Assembly: GCA_034423575.1 (NCBI GenBank)
Contig: DAOUIF010000053.1
Coordinates: 3,132-67,131 of the forward strand
Reading direction: 5' to 3'
Length of the DNA: 64,000 bases
Origin: Bin87 sp034423575
Lineage (GTDB): Bacteria; Chloroflexota; Dehalococcoidia; Lucifugimonadales; UBA3495
The position numbers were made by a program, and so were the translations under genes. The notes beneath the pieces were generated by a model. It searched no databases and had not been told where the DNA came from. It saw only the letters and a list, made by a program, of their open reading frames with translations. Positions 24,432-33,259 of the stretch are shown piece after piece (position 1 is the first letter of the stretch; every line of letters begins with the position of its first letter).

Positions 24432-24540
24432 GTCAGAACCAGGATTTACCGGATTGAAGGATTTTCAGGATTGAATGTTCTATTCCATCGGACGGCTCCA
24501 ATCTCGATAATCCTTGAATCTTGAAAATCCTGATTCTGAC
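24432..24540. repeat. Family A palindromic repeat, copy 4 (109 bp)
   Basis: Begins GTCAGAACCAGGATT (one change) and ends with the perfect AATCCTGATTCTGAC. It begins one base after the stop codon of the acidic hypothetical gene. Confidence 0.9.
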
Positions 24541-24668
24541 GATTTGGTGAAACTAGGCGCGCGGGAGGCCGCACGCCGATTTGCGGGGTGCCCCGATTTG
24601 GGGGATGATTGGCGCACAGCCGGCGCGGAGTCCGGATCCAACACCAGAAACGCACGGGAGGCAGAACA

Positions 24669-25604
24669 ATGAGCGACCTGGTATTGCGCACCGCCGTAGG
24701 CAATTACGGGCACACGACCCCCTTGAAAGATGGAACCATCACGTCGCCGGCGTTCAGCATGGAACACATCGAGGTGTCGCCGGTGACCAGCATCTTCCGG
24801 CGCATGGTGCGGGAGCTCGAATTCGACGTGGCCGAGATGGCGCTGTCAACGTACCTCTGCGCCCGGGCGCACGGAAAGCAGTTCACGGGCGTGCCCATCT
24901 TCCTGACGCGGGCCTTCTACCACGGCGGCATCGTGGTCAACCGCAAGAGCGGGATCGAAACTCCCAAGGACCTGGAGGGCAAGCGGTTCGGCGTGCGCAG
25001 CTACACGCTGACGCCGGGGGTGTGGACACGCGGGTTGCTGCAAACCGAGTACGGCGTAGATCTGGACGCGGTGACGTGGGTGCTGTCCGGCGACGAGCAC
25101 GTGGCGGAGTACGTGGCGCCGGCCAACGTGGTGTCGTCGCCCAACAACAACCTGGGCGAGATGCTGCTGTCGGGCGAGATCGACGCCGCCATCGGTGTGG
25201 GTCCCATCGACTCGCCGGACGTGCGGCCGCTGTTCGACGGGCCGGACGCGGCCGACGCCGCGTGGCACCGCAAGACGGGCGTCTATCCCATAAGCCACAT
25301 GCTGGTGGTGAAGAACGCCGCGCTGGACGCCAACCCGGGCCTGGCGGCGGAGCTGTTCGAGACCTTCAACACCGCCCGGGCGCTGTACCTCGGCAAAATG
25401 CGCTCGGGAGACGCCGCCGCGCCGGAGGACCGGTTCCTGCACCAGATGGTTGACGTGGTGGGCGACGACCCGCTCCCCTACGGCGTCGAGAGCTCGCGGA
25501 AGACGCTGGAAGCCTTCGTTGGTTTCAACGTGGACCAGAGGGTTATACCCGAGGCGGTGGATGTGGAGGAGTTGTTCCCGGAGGCCACCCTGGGGCTGGC
25601 GTGA
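24669..25604 (+). CDS. 4,5-dihydroxyphthalate decarboxylase-like / substrate-binding fold protein
   Basis: This 311-residue protein has a periplasmic-binding-protein-type two-lobed fold without a signal peptide, beginning MSDLVLRTAVGNYGHTTPLK. FDVAEMALSTYLCARAHGK near residue 58, RAFYHGGIVVNRKSGIETPK and LEGKRFGVRSYTLTPGVWTRG resemble the 4,5-dihydroxyphthalate decarboxylase group, in which this fold has become an enzyme. The absence of a secretion signal and of transporter genes nearby supports an enzyme over a transporter component, but the substrate is not certain. GGGAGG lies before the ATG. Confidence 0.8.
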   Translation: MSDLVLRTAVGNYGHTTPLKDGTITSPAFSMEHIEVSPVTSIFRRMVRELEFDVAEMALSTYLCARAHGKQFTGVPIFLTRAFYHGGIVVNRKSGIETPKDLEGKRFGVRSYTLTPGVWTRGLLQTEYGVDLDAVTWVLSGDEHVAEYVAPANVVSSPNNNLGEMLLSGEIDAAIGVGPIDSPDVRPLFDGPDAADAAWHRKTGVYPISHMLVVKNAALDANPGLAAELFETFNTARALYLGKMRSGDAAAPEDRFLHQMVDVVGDDPLPYGVESSRKTLEAFVGFNVDQRVIPEAVDVEELFPEATLGLA

Positions 25605-25660
25605 ACACCCGCAGCGAGCATGCTCCACACCTGGCCGACACTATTGGCCCGCTTCATGGA

Positions 25661-25690
25661 TTGACGCGCCCCCGCCGTTTTTCGTAAAAT
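25661..25690 (+). promoter_or_regulatory. Promoter of the iscA-ygfZ unit
   Basis: TTGACG (25661-25666) and TAAAAT (25685-25690) are separated by 18 bases, a good housekeeping-sigma promoter, 40 bases before the iscA-like ATG. Confidence 0.65.
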
Positions 25691-25729
25691 CGTCCCATCA
25701 CCCACTCCCGCAGCGGAGGTTGCAGAACT

Positions 25730-26086
25730 ATGCCCATCACGCAGAACGGCGTCGAGCTCACCGTTGAGATTTCGGAAAAGGCCGCCGAGAAGATCAAGTA
25801 TTTCGCCGACAAGGAAGGCATCACCGACAACATTGGCCTGCGCGTGGCGGTCAAGGGCGGCGGCTGCTCCGGCCTCACCTACGACCTGACCATCACCGAC
25901 AAGGAGCGCGAGTCGGACAAGATCGTCGAGCAGTACGGCGTCAAGGTGATGGTGGACAAAAAGTCCTACATCTACCTGGTCGGCACGCAATTGGACTTCT
26001 CCGACGGCCTCAACGGGAAGGGCTTCGTGTTCGAGAACCCCAACGCCAAGAAGGCCTGTGGCTGCGGCACCTCCTTCGCCGTGTAG
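25730..26086 (+). CDS. HesB/IscA-type iron-sulfur cluster assembly protein
   Basis: This 118-residue A-type carrier shows the three conserved cysteines: GGGCSGLTYDL near residue 45 and ACGCGTSFAV at the end. It carries Fe-S clusters from scaffold to target enzymes. The segment VSEKAAEKIKYFADKEG variant at residues 12-27 is typical. It could be IscA, ErpA or a SufA-like paralogue. A hairpin at 26117 follows. The next gene, ygfZ-like, acts in the same process. Confidence 0.93.
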   Translation: MPITQNGVELTVEISEKAAEKIKYFADKEGITDNIGLRVAVKGGGCSGLTYDLTITDKERESDKIVEQYGVKVMVDKKSYIYLVGTQLDFSDGLNGKGFVFENPNAKKACGCGTSFAV

Positions 26087-26116
26087 CCAACGCGCCACAA
26101 CCATACCGACGCGGCG

Positions 26117-26143
26117 CAGGGGCGGGTTGCAGACCCGCCCCTG
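26117..26143. terminator. Terminator hairpin after the iscA-like gene
   Basis: An 11-bp perfect stem (26117-26127 with 26133-26143) with loop TGCAG is followed by TTGCG. It would attenuate read-through into the ygfZ-like gene. Confidence 0.6.
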
Positions 26144-26168
26144 TTGCGTATCCGACTGCACCCTGAGT

Positions 26169-26200
26169 GTCATTGCGAGCGCAGCGCGGCAATCTCGTCA
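26169..26200. repeat. Family B repeat, left-half fragment
   Basis: Only the left half (GTCATTGCGAGCGCAGCG...) is present, immediately upstream of the ygfZ-like gene. Confidence 0.8.
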
Positions 26201-26230
26201 CCAGCCAGTAACCAATCCCGGAGGACCCCG

Positions 26231-27259
26231 ATGACCACCACCGCCGTTGATGCCCACACTTCCGCGGAGTTCCGCGCCGCCACCGAGCACGCCGCCGTGT
26301 ACCCCGACGACTCCGGCATCCTGCTCCTCACCGGCGAGGATGCCCGCGACCTGCTCAACCGCCTGTCGACCAACCTGGTCGACCCGGACGCGCCGGCCGG
26401 CGACGTGGCCGTAACCGTGCTCACCAGCGACCGGGGGCGCATCGTGGACCTGGTGTACGTCATCCACTGCGGCGACCACCAGATCATGCTCACCAGCCCG
26501 GGCCAGCAGCAGGCGGTCATCGACTTCCTGGACAAGTACACCATCATGGAAGACCTGGAGGTCGAGGACATCACGGAGAAGACCTCCCTGCTGCGGCTGA
26601 CCGGCCCGGACGCCGCCGACATCCTGGGTCGCGTATCCGACGATGGCATCCTGGTGGTGGAACCTCCCACCGACCCCGATGATGCGGAAGGCCCGGCCAC
26701 CCGCTATCTGCTGGCCGACGATCCTGAAGACTCGGCACGCATCACCGCCGACCTGGTAGCAACCGGCGCGGTGAGCATCAGCGCGGAGACCGCCGAGGCC
26801 CTGCGCATTGCCCAGGCCCGCCCGGCTCACGGCTCCGAGATGAGCGACACCTACAACCCCCTGGAGGCCGGCCTCATCGGCGCCATCGACTTCCACAAGG
26901 GTTGCTACATCGGCCAGGAGGTCATCGCCCGCCTGGACACCTACCACAAGGTGCAGAAGTACCTGGTGTCCCTCGACTTCGACGCTGACCCGGCCCAGGC
27001 TGGATCCCTGGCCGGCGCCCGCCTGGTCAACGAGGAGGACGCGGCAATGGGAGTGGTGACGTCGGCGACGGTGGTTCCCTCGCCCGACGGCGCAAGCATC
27101 ATCGGTCTGGGCTACGTGCGCACCGCGGCGGTGCAGGTCGGCGGGACGCTGCACGTGGTCGCTGAGGAAGGCAACGGAGACGACCAGCTGGGCATCACCG
27201 CGCGGATCACGGCGCAGCCGCTGCTCTTCGGTGGCGAGAAGCCGGGGCCGAGTCATTAG
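26231..27259 (+). CDS. ygfZ: YgfZ/GcvT-like folate-binding protein
   Basis: The ATG at 26231 follows GGAGG and gives 342 residues; the longer ORF from 26144 translates the repeat fragment. The defining motif KGCYIGQEVIARLDTY is present near residue 225, including the conserved cysteine of YgfZ. The protein shares the fold of GcvT but serves folate-dependent maintenance of Fe-S enzymes. Its position 144 bases after an iscA-like gene agrees with that role. It should be cytoplasmic. Confidence 0.92.
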   Translation: MTTTAVDAHTSAEFRAATEHAAVYPDDSGILLLTGEDARDLLNRLSTNLVDPDAPAGDVAVTVLTSDRGRIVDLVYVIHCGDHQIMLTSPGQQQAVIDFLDKYTIMEDLEVEDITEKTSLLRLTGPDAADILGRVSDDGILVVEPPTDPDDAEGPATRYLLADDPEDSARITADLVATGAVSISAETAEALRIAQARPAHGSEMSDTYNPLEAGLIGAIDFHKGCYIGQEVIARLDTYHKVQKYLVSLDFDADPAQAGSLAGARLVNEEDAAMGVVTSATVVPSPDGASIIGLGYVRTAAVQVGGTLHVVAEEGNGDDQLGITARITAQPLLFGGEKPGPSH

Positions 27260-27271
27260 TCGGGGGCATCC

Positions 27272-27577
27272 ATGGACTGGAAAGACCGCATAGTCAAAGA
27301 CCCGCTCATCCTGGCGGGTAAACCCACGGTTAAGGGCACGCGCATTTCCGTGGAACTGGTCGCCGGATTACTGGATGCCGGGGTCTGGAGCGAAGCCGAC
27401 ATACTGAGGAACTATCCCCGGTTGACTCCCGGCGACCTGAACGCCTGCCGGCTATACGCAGCAACCGGCGAACCGCTCAGCTTCACGACCTGGGAAGACC
27501 TGGAAGCGATGCTGGACGAGGCTGACCGCCGTGATGCGGCCAATAGCAAGCGGTCCCTACCACCCGGCCGATCGTGA
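27272..27577 (+). CDS. DUF433 antitoxin-like protein
   Basis: This 101-residue DUF433 protein has the pattern RIVKDPLILAGKPTVKGTRI followed by VELVAGLLDAGVWSEADIL and the RLTPGDLNACRLYA helix, a winged or helix-turn-helix-like fold. DUF433 genes commonly pair with DUF5615 PIN-like nucleases. The stop overlaps the next GTG by 4 bases, so translation is coupled. It starts 12 bases after the ygfZ-like gene, so it may share that transcript. Confidence 0.9.
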   Translation: MDWKDRIVKDPLILAGKPTVKGTRISVELVAGLLDAGVWSEADILRNYPRLTPGDLNACRLYAATGEPLSFTTWEDLEAMLDEADRRDAANSKRSLPPGRS

Positions 27578-27924
27578 GGCTACTCTTCGACGAGAATATG
27601 CCGGCCGATGCCGTGGAAGAGTTGCGACACGCCAACCATGACGTTGCTTTCATCACCGAGGACGAGCCCAGTATCGCCGATCCGGATCTATTGGCGAGAG
27701 CCGTCCGCGAGGAACGAGTACTAGTTACTTTTGACACCGATTATGGTTCGCTGACGTACCGGGACCGATTACCGGCAACCTGCGGAGTGGTCATGTTTAG
27801 GATCATTCCCAACATGCCGGTGAACGCGCAAGCGCGTTTGATCGCGGCCACGATAGCATCGCAAGACGACTGGAGCGGGTATTTCTGGGTAATAAGCCTG
27901 CGCCGAAGGTCTTTGCCAACGTGA
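27574..27924 (+). CDS. DUF5615 PIN-like toxin
   Basis: This 116-residue protein begins at a GTG overlapping the DUF433 stop. MRLLFDENMPADAVEEL holds the first acidic pair, EDEPSIADPDLLARA the middle acids, and LVTFDTDYGSL the last, as in the Mut7-C/PIN-like DUF5615 family. It is the presumed RNase partner of the DUF433 antitoxin. Confidence 0.9.
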   Translation: MRLLFDENMPADAVEELRHANHDVAFITEDEPSIADPDLLARAVREERVLVTFDTDYGSLTYRDRLPATCGVVMFRIIPNMPVNAQARLIAATIASQDDWSGYFWVISLRRRSLPT

Positions 27925-27957
27925 CCAAGCGTCTGACCGGCCAAATTCCTCACTCTT

Positions 27958-29628
27958 ATGCCAACTAACACCACACTGAGTTTCGCGCCGCTCACCGAAT
28001 ACCTGTGGCGGTGGCTTTCGGCGGCGCCGGCGGCGGGAGTGGCCGTGGCGTTGACCGACCGGCGGCAGACCCTGTTCACCGGAGGGATCGGGTACTCCGA
28101 TTTGGCGGCGCGGAGTCCCGTACGCACCGACACGACCTTCCAGATCGGCAGCATCGGCAAGTCGATGACCGCCCTGGCGCTGCTGCAACTGGCGCAGGCC
28201 GGGCGACTCGACCTCAACGCGCCCATCAGCACGCATCTCCCCTGGCTGGCCCTGCCTTCCCGGTACGGTCCCATCGCGCTGCGGCACCTGCTGAGCCACA
28301 CCGCCGGCCTGCCCGCCGGGACAGACTTCGCGCCGGCCGCCCGCTACGAGGGCTACGCCCTGCGCGACACCGAGGCCGCCTGGGAACCGGGCTCCCGGTT
28401 CCACTACTCCAACACCGCCTACAAATTGCTGGGCTGGCTGCTGGAGGACGTCACCGGCCAGGCTTACGGCAGCATAATCCGCGAACGCGTCCTGGAACCC
28501 CTGGGGATGCGCTCCAGCGAACCGGTCATCAGCCACAGCGGCTGGCATGCGATGGCCACCGGCTACGTCGATCTCCACGACGACCGTCCCCGTCGCCTCA
28601 GCGACCCGATAATCCCGGCCCACTGGTCGGAGTACGCGGTCGGAGACGGCAGCCAGGTATCCACCGCCGGCGACATGGCGCGCTACGCCCGGCTGTGGCT
28701 CAACGGGGGGCGCGGCGAGATGGGTCCCATCATTTCGCCGGCGCTGTACCACCAGATGACCACGCCGGTCATCGCCATGCCACGGGGCAGCGAGCAGGAG
28801 GACTACGGCTACGGTTTCGGGATCATATCCCATCGCTCCGACGAGCATCACTTCATCGGCCACGGCGGGAGCAGCGTTGGCTTTCGGGCCATCATGCTCA
28901 CCGACCAGACCGACGGGTTGGGCGTCGTGATGCTGTGCAACGGCTCCCAGGTGGACCTGTATCCGCCGGCGCGGTATGCCCTGGCGGTTGCCACTGCGGC
29001 CCGGGACGGATGGCCCATTCCGGAAGCGCCGCCCCTGCTGGATCCCACCCGCGTCGTCGACGCCCATCGCTACGCCGGCGACTTCACCGATGACGCATCC
29101 GGCGTTGGCCTGTCCATAACCGCGCGGGGTGACCAGCTTGTTTTGCACCCCGGGGACCGGCCAGCTATCGTGCCGGAGCACATCGGGGGCAACACCTTCT
29201 GCGTTCCCGATGACCAATTCGACCCCTTCCCACTGCGCTTCCGTGCGCCGGCGGCCGCTGGTGACGATTCCCCAATGGTCGAAGTGCGCCACGGACCTGC
29301 GGTGTACGTCCGCGAAGGCACGGCGCCGCTGGGTTCATCGGAACCTCATCCGCCGGAATGGGACGCTTTTCCCGGCCACTACCGCAGCCACACTCCCTAC
29401 ATGACCAGCTTTCACGTGATCCTGCGCCGGGGGCGCCTCTACCTGGCGTGGCCCAACGGCGGCGAGGAACCGCTGACGCCGCGGACAGGCGATCCTGCGG
29501 CGTCGCCGCGATTCTACGTTGGGCCGGCGGGTGAGCCTTCCGCCGAGTGGATCCGGTTCGATACGGTGGTGGGGAGCCGGGCCCTGCGCGCCCGCTGGGC
29601 CGGCGGGGGCAGTTTTTACCGGGTGTAG
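27958..29628 (+). CDS. Class C beta-lactamase-like serine hydrolase
   Basis: This 556-residue protein has a beta-lactamase/penicillin-binding fold in the first 350 residues: GSIGKSMTALALLQL (SxxK nucleophile, near residue 65), HYSNTAYKLLGW (YxN, near residue 150) and GHGGSSVGF (HxG in place of KTG, near residue 300). About 180 further residues form a C-terminal beta-rich domain of the kind found in family S12 peptidases and esterases. No signal peptide is seen. It is more likely an esterase or peptidase than a resistance enzyme. Confidence 0.92.
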   Translation: MPTNTTLSFAPLTEYLWRWLSAAPAAGVAVALTDRRQTLFTGGIGYSDLAARSPVRTDTTFQIGSIGKSMTALALLQLAQAGRLDLNAPISTHLPWLALPSRYGPIALRHLLSHTAGLPAGTDFAPAARYEGYALRDTEAAWEPGSRFHYSNTAYKLLGWLLEDVTGQAYGSIIRERVLEPLGMRSSEPVISHSGWHAMATGYVDLHDDRPRRLSDPIIPAHWSEYAVGDGSQVSTAGDMARYARLWLNGGRGEMGPIISPALYHQMTTPVIAMPRGSEQEDYGYGFGIISHRSDEHHFIGHGGSSVGFRAIMLTDQTDGLGVVMLCNGSQVDLYPPARYALAVATAARDGWPIPEAPPLLDPTRVVDAHRYAGDFTDDASGVGLSITARGDQLVLHPGDRPAIVPEHIGGNTFCVPDDQFDPFPLRFRAPAAAGDDSPMVEVRHGPAVYVREGTAPLGSSEPHPPEWDAFPGHYRSHTPYMTSFHVILRRGRLYLAWPNGGEEPLTPRTGDPAASPRFYVGPAGEPSAEWIRFDTVVGSRALRARWAGGGSFYRV

Positions 29629-29652
29629 ACGCACCACCATTCATCGCACAGA

Positions 29653-29658
29653 TATAAT
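29653..29658 (+). promoter_or_regulatory. TATAAT -10 box for the Uma2 gene
   Basis: A perfect TATAAT overlaps an ATG at 29657, which argues that this ATG is promoter rather than start codon and that translation begins at 29720. Confidence 0.5.
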
Positions 29659-29719
29659 GACGGCCGACGCCCGCCCGGACGTCAACGGGTTACACACGCC
29701 AAGCCAGGCGAGGTTCGAC

Positions 29720-30415
29720 ATGACCACCGCCAAGACGCCAAAATTCCCACCCGATTTCACGCTGCCGGACCCTCCCAAGTCCCAGGACGAAAAGATGACC
29801 GCCTCTCAGCACCTCTCCCTCACTGGCGGCGCTCACTCCCTGGCCCAACACCTCGGCAACCCCGACACCACCATCGTCGGCTCCGATCTCTACATCACAC
29901 GGGTCCCCACCAGCGCACTGGCCAACATGTCCGGCGTGCCCTACCCCGACCTGATGGTGGCTTTCGACACGGACCCGGCACTCTACCGGGCCCGCAACGG
30001 CTACGTCATCTCGGAGCATGGCAAGCCCCCGGACTTCGTACTGGAGGTCGCTTCTCGCTCCACGGGACGCCGGGACGCCGTGGACAAGCGGATCATCTAC
30101 GCGGATCTGCGTATTCCCGAGTACTGGCGGTTCGAAGAAACCGGGCAGTACCACGGAACCCGCCTGGCCGGAGACCGGCTGGTGGACGGCCGCTACGAGC
30201 CTATCGAGATTGACGAACTGCCCGACGGCAGCCTGCAGGGCCACAGCGCGATCCTCAACGTGGATTTGCGCTGGGTCGGCGGACGGTTGGGCTGGTATGA
30301 CCCGACGACGGGCGAGCACATCGCCACCATGGAGTCCGAGCGGGAGGCCCGCATCCAGGCCGAGAGCAAGATCCAGGAATTGGAGGACCAGCTACGCCAA
30401 CTGCGCGGCGGCTGA
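29720..30415 (+). CDS. Uma2 (DUF820) family nuclease-fold protein
   Basis: From the ATG at 29720, after GCGAGG, the protein has 231 residues. It matches the Uma2/DUF820 restriction-endonuclease-like fold: YPDLMVAFDTDP near residue 75, DFVLEVASRSTGRRDAVDKR near residue 105 with the PD-(D/E)xK-type acids, and RIPEYWRF. A C-terminal coiled coil (ESEREARIQAESKIQELEDQLRQL) extends the fold. Function of the family is unproven; members multiply in Chloroflexota and Cyanobacteria. A second Uma2 gene lies at 44714. Confidence 0.88.
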   Translation: MTTAKTPKFPPDFTLPDPPKSQDEKMTASQHLSLTGGAHSLAQHLGNPDTTIVGSDLYITRVPTSALANMSGVPYPDLMVAFDTDPALYRARNGYVISEHGKPPDFVLEVASRSTGRRDAVDKRIIYADLRIPEYWRFEETGQYHGTRLAGDRLVDGRYEPIEIDELPDGSLQGHSAILNVDLRWVGGRLGWYDPTTGEHIATMESEREARIQAESKIQELEDQLRQLRGG

Positions 30416-30431
30416 TTGCCGTTACTTCCGG

Positions 30432-31007
30432 TCAGGCTTGCGTAGGCCGGATCCGCCCATCATCGCCGGCGGTGAGCAGCGCCTCGAACTGATAACCACG
30501 CTGGCGGATGGCGTCACTGCCGCCCTCGTTGCGGTCCAGCAGCGCCATGACAATGCCCACGGTGCAACCGGCTTCCTCCGCCGCGTCGATGGCGTGGAAC
30601 AGCGATCCGCCGGTGGTGCAGGCGTCATCCACGATGGCCACGGTTGACCCCTCCGGCAGCGGGCCCTCGATCATCTGTCCCATGCCGTAGCCCTTGGCCT
30701 CCTTGCGCACGATGAAGGCCGGCAGCGGCGCGCCGTGTTGCCAGGACGCCATGGCCGCCGCGGTCACGATGGGGTCCGCGCCCAGGGTAGGGCCGCCGAT
30801 GGCGTCAACGCCGGCGTTGGCCAGCAACGGCAGCAGCGCGTTCCCGATGAGATGCGCCCCCTCCGGGTCCAGACTTAGCAAACGACCATCAAAGTAGTAG
30901 GTGCTCTTCTTGCCCGAGGACAGGGTGAAGTCCCCGTATTGGAGCGCTCCCCGTTCCACCGCCAGTTCCAGCAGCCTTGCCGCGATGCTCCCATAAGAAG
31001 TGGTCAT
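30432..31007 (-). CDS. pyrE: Orotate phosphoribosyltransferase
   Basis: This 191-residue enzyme makes orotidine monophosphate from orotate and PRPP in pyrimidine synthesis. GDFTLSSGKKSTYYFDGRLL near residue 25, FIVRKEAKGYGMGQMIEG near residue 96 and the PRPP loop VAIVDDACTTGGS near residue 124 are all present. It is cytoplasmic and dimeric in the family. No other pyr gene is adjacent. A half copy of repeat A lies directly upstream, between pyrE and nadD. Confidence 0.95.
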   Translation of the reverse strand: MTTSYGSIAARLLELAVERGALQYGDFTLSSGKKSTYYFDGRLLSLDPEGAHLIGNALLPLLANAGVDAIGGPTLGADPIVTAAAMASWQHGAPLPAFIVRKEAKGYGMGQMIEGPLPEGSTVAIVDDACTTGGSLFHAIDAAEEAGCTVGIVMALLDRNEGGSDAIRQRGYQFEALLTAGDDGRIRPTQA

Positions 31008-31033
31008 GCTCGCTCCATCGGTCGTTCCTAACC

Positions 31034-31075
31034 CAATCCTGTCAATCCGCTAATCCAGAAAATCCTGCTTCTGAC
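31034..31075. repeat. Family A repeat, right-half fragment at the nadD 3' end
   Basis: The right half ends AATCCTGCTTCTGAC (one change). On the minus strand it overlaps the end of nadD and supplies its last residues and stop codon. Confidence 0.85.
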
Positions 31076-31707
31076 GATTCCCTGTACAACCCATGCTCGG
31101 CTATGTATTTCGCCACCGCGCCCGGGATCTGGTAGCGGGTCGACTGGCCGGCCGCCAGCACGCGCCGCAACTCCGACGCGCTGAAATCGACCCGCGGCCC
31201 GGCCACGGATACCACCGCCCCGGCGTCCAGCGCGTCCGAGAAATTCTCCCGCAGCACGGCTATCCCCTCCTCGGGCCCGCCCGGCCGCTCGATCACCGCG
31301 AGGCGACACAGCTCCAGGATGGCATCCGGTTCCTTCCACCTGTGGAACTGGTCCAGGACGTCCGAGCCCACGATCAAGTACAGTTCCGTGTCGCGCGGAT
31401 ACCCGCACCGCAACTGCCGCAGCGTATCCACCGTGTAGGTGGCCCCGGTACGCCTGATCTCGCAATCGGAGACGCAGAAGCCGGGGTTGTCTGCCACCGC
31501 CAGCTGCACCATCATCAGGCGATGATGCGACGGCGTGACGCGCTGTCCCGACTTGAGCCACGGCTCGCCGGCGGGAAGGAACATCACCGTTTCCAGGTCC
31601 AGCGCCACCCGCGCCGTCTCGGCGATGAGCAGATGGCCCAGGTGCGGCGGATCGAAGGTGCCGCCCAGGATGCCGATGCGACGTCGGTCGGGTTCTCCCG
31701 CGGGCAT
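31042..31707 (-). CDS. nadD: Nicotinate-nucleotide adenylyltransferase
   Basis: The ATG at 31707 overlaps the obg stop and gives 221 residues. ILGGTFDPPHLGHLLIAE near residue 12 is the nucleotidyltransferase HxGH motif and is exactly as expected. The ISSSELRR-like motif appears as VDFSASELRRVLAAG near residue 165, and the end RYQIPGAVAKYIAEHGLY matches NadD. The enzyme adenylates nicotinate mononucleotide in NAD synthesis. The final 12 residues (about SEAGFSGLAD) are translated from a family A repeat fragment, which also provides the stop. Confidence 0.94.
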   Translation of the reverse strand: MPAGEPDRRRIGILGGTFDPPHLGHLLIAETARVALDLETVMFLPAGEPWLKSGQRVTPSHHRLMMVQLAVADNPGFCVSDCEIRRTGATYTVDTLRQLRCGYPRDTELYLIVGSDVLDQFHRWKEPDAILELCRLAVIERPGGPEEGIAVLRENFSDALDAGAVVSVAGPRVDFSASELRRVLAAGQSTRYQIPGAVAKYIAEHGLYRESSEAGFSGLAD

Positions 31708-33014
31708 CAGAACCACTCCAGCTCGGCGTCGCCGATGCGAATGGTGTCGCCGGCCTGGATGCCCGCCTCCTGCAGCCGCTGCGCGATGCCCAGGCGGCTC
31801 ATCTCCCGCCACAGTTGCAGCATCACCCGGTAGTCCCGCATGTCCGCCCGCCCAGTGAGCCGCTCCAGTCGTTCCGACTCCACCACGTAGACGTCACCGT
31901 CCAAGTAGAAGCCCAACGGCGGTCGCTCGCGAGGTGTCCTGGCGACCGGAAGCTCACCTTCCCATTCCGACGCGTCGGTGCCATCGCTGGGAGCCTCGGC
32001 CAGGATGCGGACCAGATTGCCGAGCAACCCATCCACCCCGGCGCCCGAAACCGACGATACGAAGTGGATGGGTGTCTCTTCATCCGCGCCGGCGAAGCCA
32101 TCGTCAATCGACATGGCACGGCGGAGTTCTTCCTCGATAACATCCCGCAGTTCGTAGGTTTCCGTGGTGTCCAGCTTGCTCACCGCAACCACCTGGGGCT
32201 TGGCGGCCAGCATGGGGCTGAACTCGCGCAGTTCGCGATTGAGCATCAGGAAGTCGCCGGCCGGATCGTCCGACAGCCCGTCAATCAGGTGAACGTAGGC
32301 CCGGGCTCGTTCCGCGTGTCGCAGGAACTGGTGCCCCAGGCCGATGCCGCGGTGCGCGCCCTCCAGCAGGCCGGGGATCTCCATCATCACGAAGTCCTGC
32401 CTGCCGTGGGTGACGACGCCCAGCACCGGCTCCACGGTGGTGAAGGGGTAATCGGCAACCTTGGGCTTGGCGGCGGAGCAACGGGAGATCAGCGTCGATT
32501 TCCCGGCGTTGGGCTTGGCCAGGAGGGCAATATCGGCAAGCAGCTTGAGCTCCAGCCAGAGCACAGCGTATTCGCCCTTGTCGCCCGATTCCGACAGCAT
32601 GGGTTCCTGGTTCGTCGACGAAACGAACCGGGCGTTGCCCCAGCCCCCCTTGCCGCCCTGGGCCACCATCACCGGCTCTTCGGAGGTAATATCCGCCAGG
32701 AAGTCCTTGCTGCCGTCCCGGTGCATGCGCCAGATCACGGTGCCCATGGGCACGCGTATCTCGGTGTTCTTTCCGTTGGCGCCGCGCTGGTTCTTGCCCT
32801 TGCCGTGGGTTCCACGCTGCAGGTAGAAGGTGCTGTTGTACTTCAAGTGCAGCAGCGTGTTGATCGACGAATCGCCAACGATGTATGCGCTGCCGCCATC
32901 GCCACCATCACCGCCATCGGGTCCGCCGCGAGGCTGGTACTTGAGCCGCAGGAAGCTGATGCACCCGTCCCCACCGTTGCCGGCTTTGACGTTAATTCTA
33001 ACTGTGTCAATCAT
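31707..33014 (-). CDS. obg: Obg family ribosome-associated GTPase
   Basis: This 435-residue protein has the three Obg domains. The glycine-rich N-domain (1-158) includes GGDGCISFLRLKYQPRGGP and GGDGGDGGSAYIV. The G domain has G1 LLAKPNAGKSTL, G2 DYPFTTVEP, G3 EIPGLLEGAHRGIGLGHQFL and G4 SKLD. The C-terminal OCT domain (about 350-435) ends ELEWF. Obg helps assemble the large ribosomal subunit and links growth to GTP level. Its stop overlaps the nadD ATG by one base. A short palindrome lies at the start. Confidence 0.95.
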   Translation of the reverse strand: MIDTVRINVKAGNGGDGCISFLRLKYQPRGGPDGGDGGDGGSAYIVGDSSINTLLHLKYNSTFYLQRGTHGKGKNQRGANGKNTEIRVPMGTVIWRMHRDGSKDFLADITSEEPVMVAQGGKGGWGNARFVSSTNQEPMLSESGDKGEYAVLWLELKLLADIALLAKPNAGKSTLISRCSAAKPKVADYPFTTVEPVLGVVTHGRQDFVMMEIPGLLEGAHRGIGLGHQFLRHAERARAYVHLIDGLSDDPAGDFLMLNRELREFSPMLAAKPQVVAVSKLDTTETYELRDVIEEELRRAMSIDDGFAGADEETPIHFVSSVSGAGVDGLLGNLVRILAEAPSDGTDASEWEGELPVARTPRERPPLGFYLDGDVYVVESERLERLTGRADMRDYRVMLQLWREMSRLGIAQRLQEAGIQAGDTIRIGDAELEWF

Positions 33015-33029
33015 AGAGTTTTAAACTCT
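33015..33029. other. Short palindrome at the obg start
   Basis: AGAGTTTTAAACTCT, a 6-bp stem with a 3-base centre, sits directly before the obg ATG where a ribosome site is expected, and no other site is visible. It may be an operator or translation control element. Confidence 0.35.
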
Positions 33030-33259
33030 CTATGGATAGTAACAGCCGTGATAAGCCGGTTCATATCGTCGATAACCTGGAATGCCGAACTCGGTTCGAC
33101 TGTTCATAAACCGGCATATACCATGGAAAAGGTGTTGGAAAAACCCGCGCGACCGGGTGATCCGGGTTGATATGGTGGCATTGTCGGGATGAGGGTAAGT
33201 AGGCATCAACAAGGCACAGGTGGTTATTGCTGGAATATGCACGTTGCTTGAGGGTCTAA

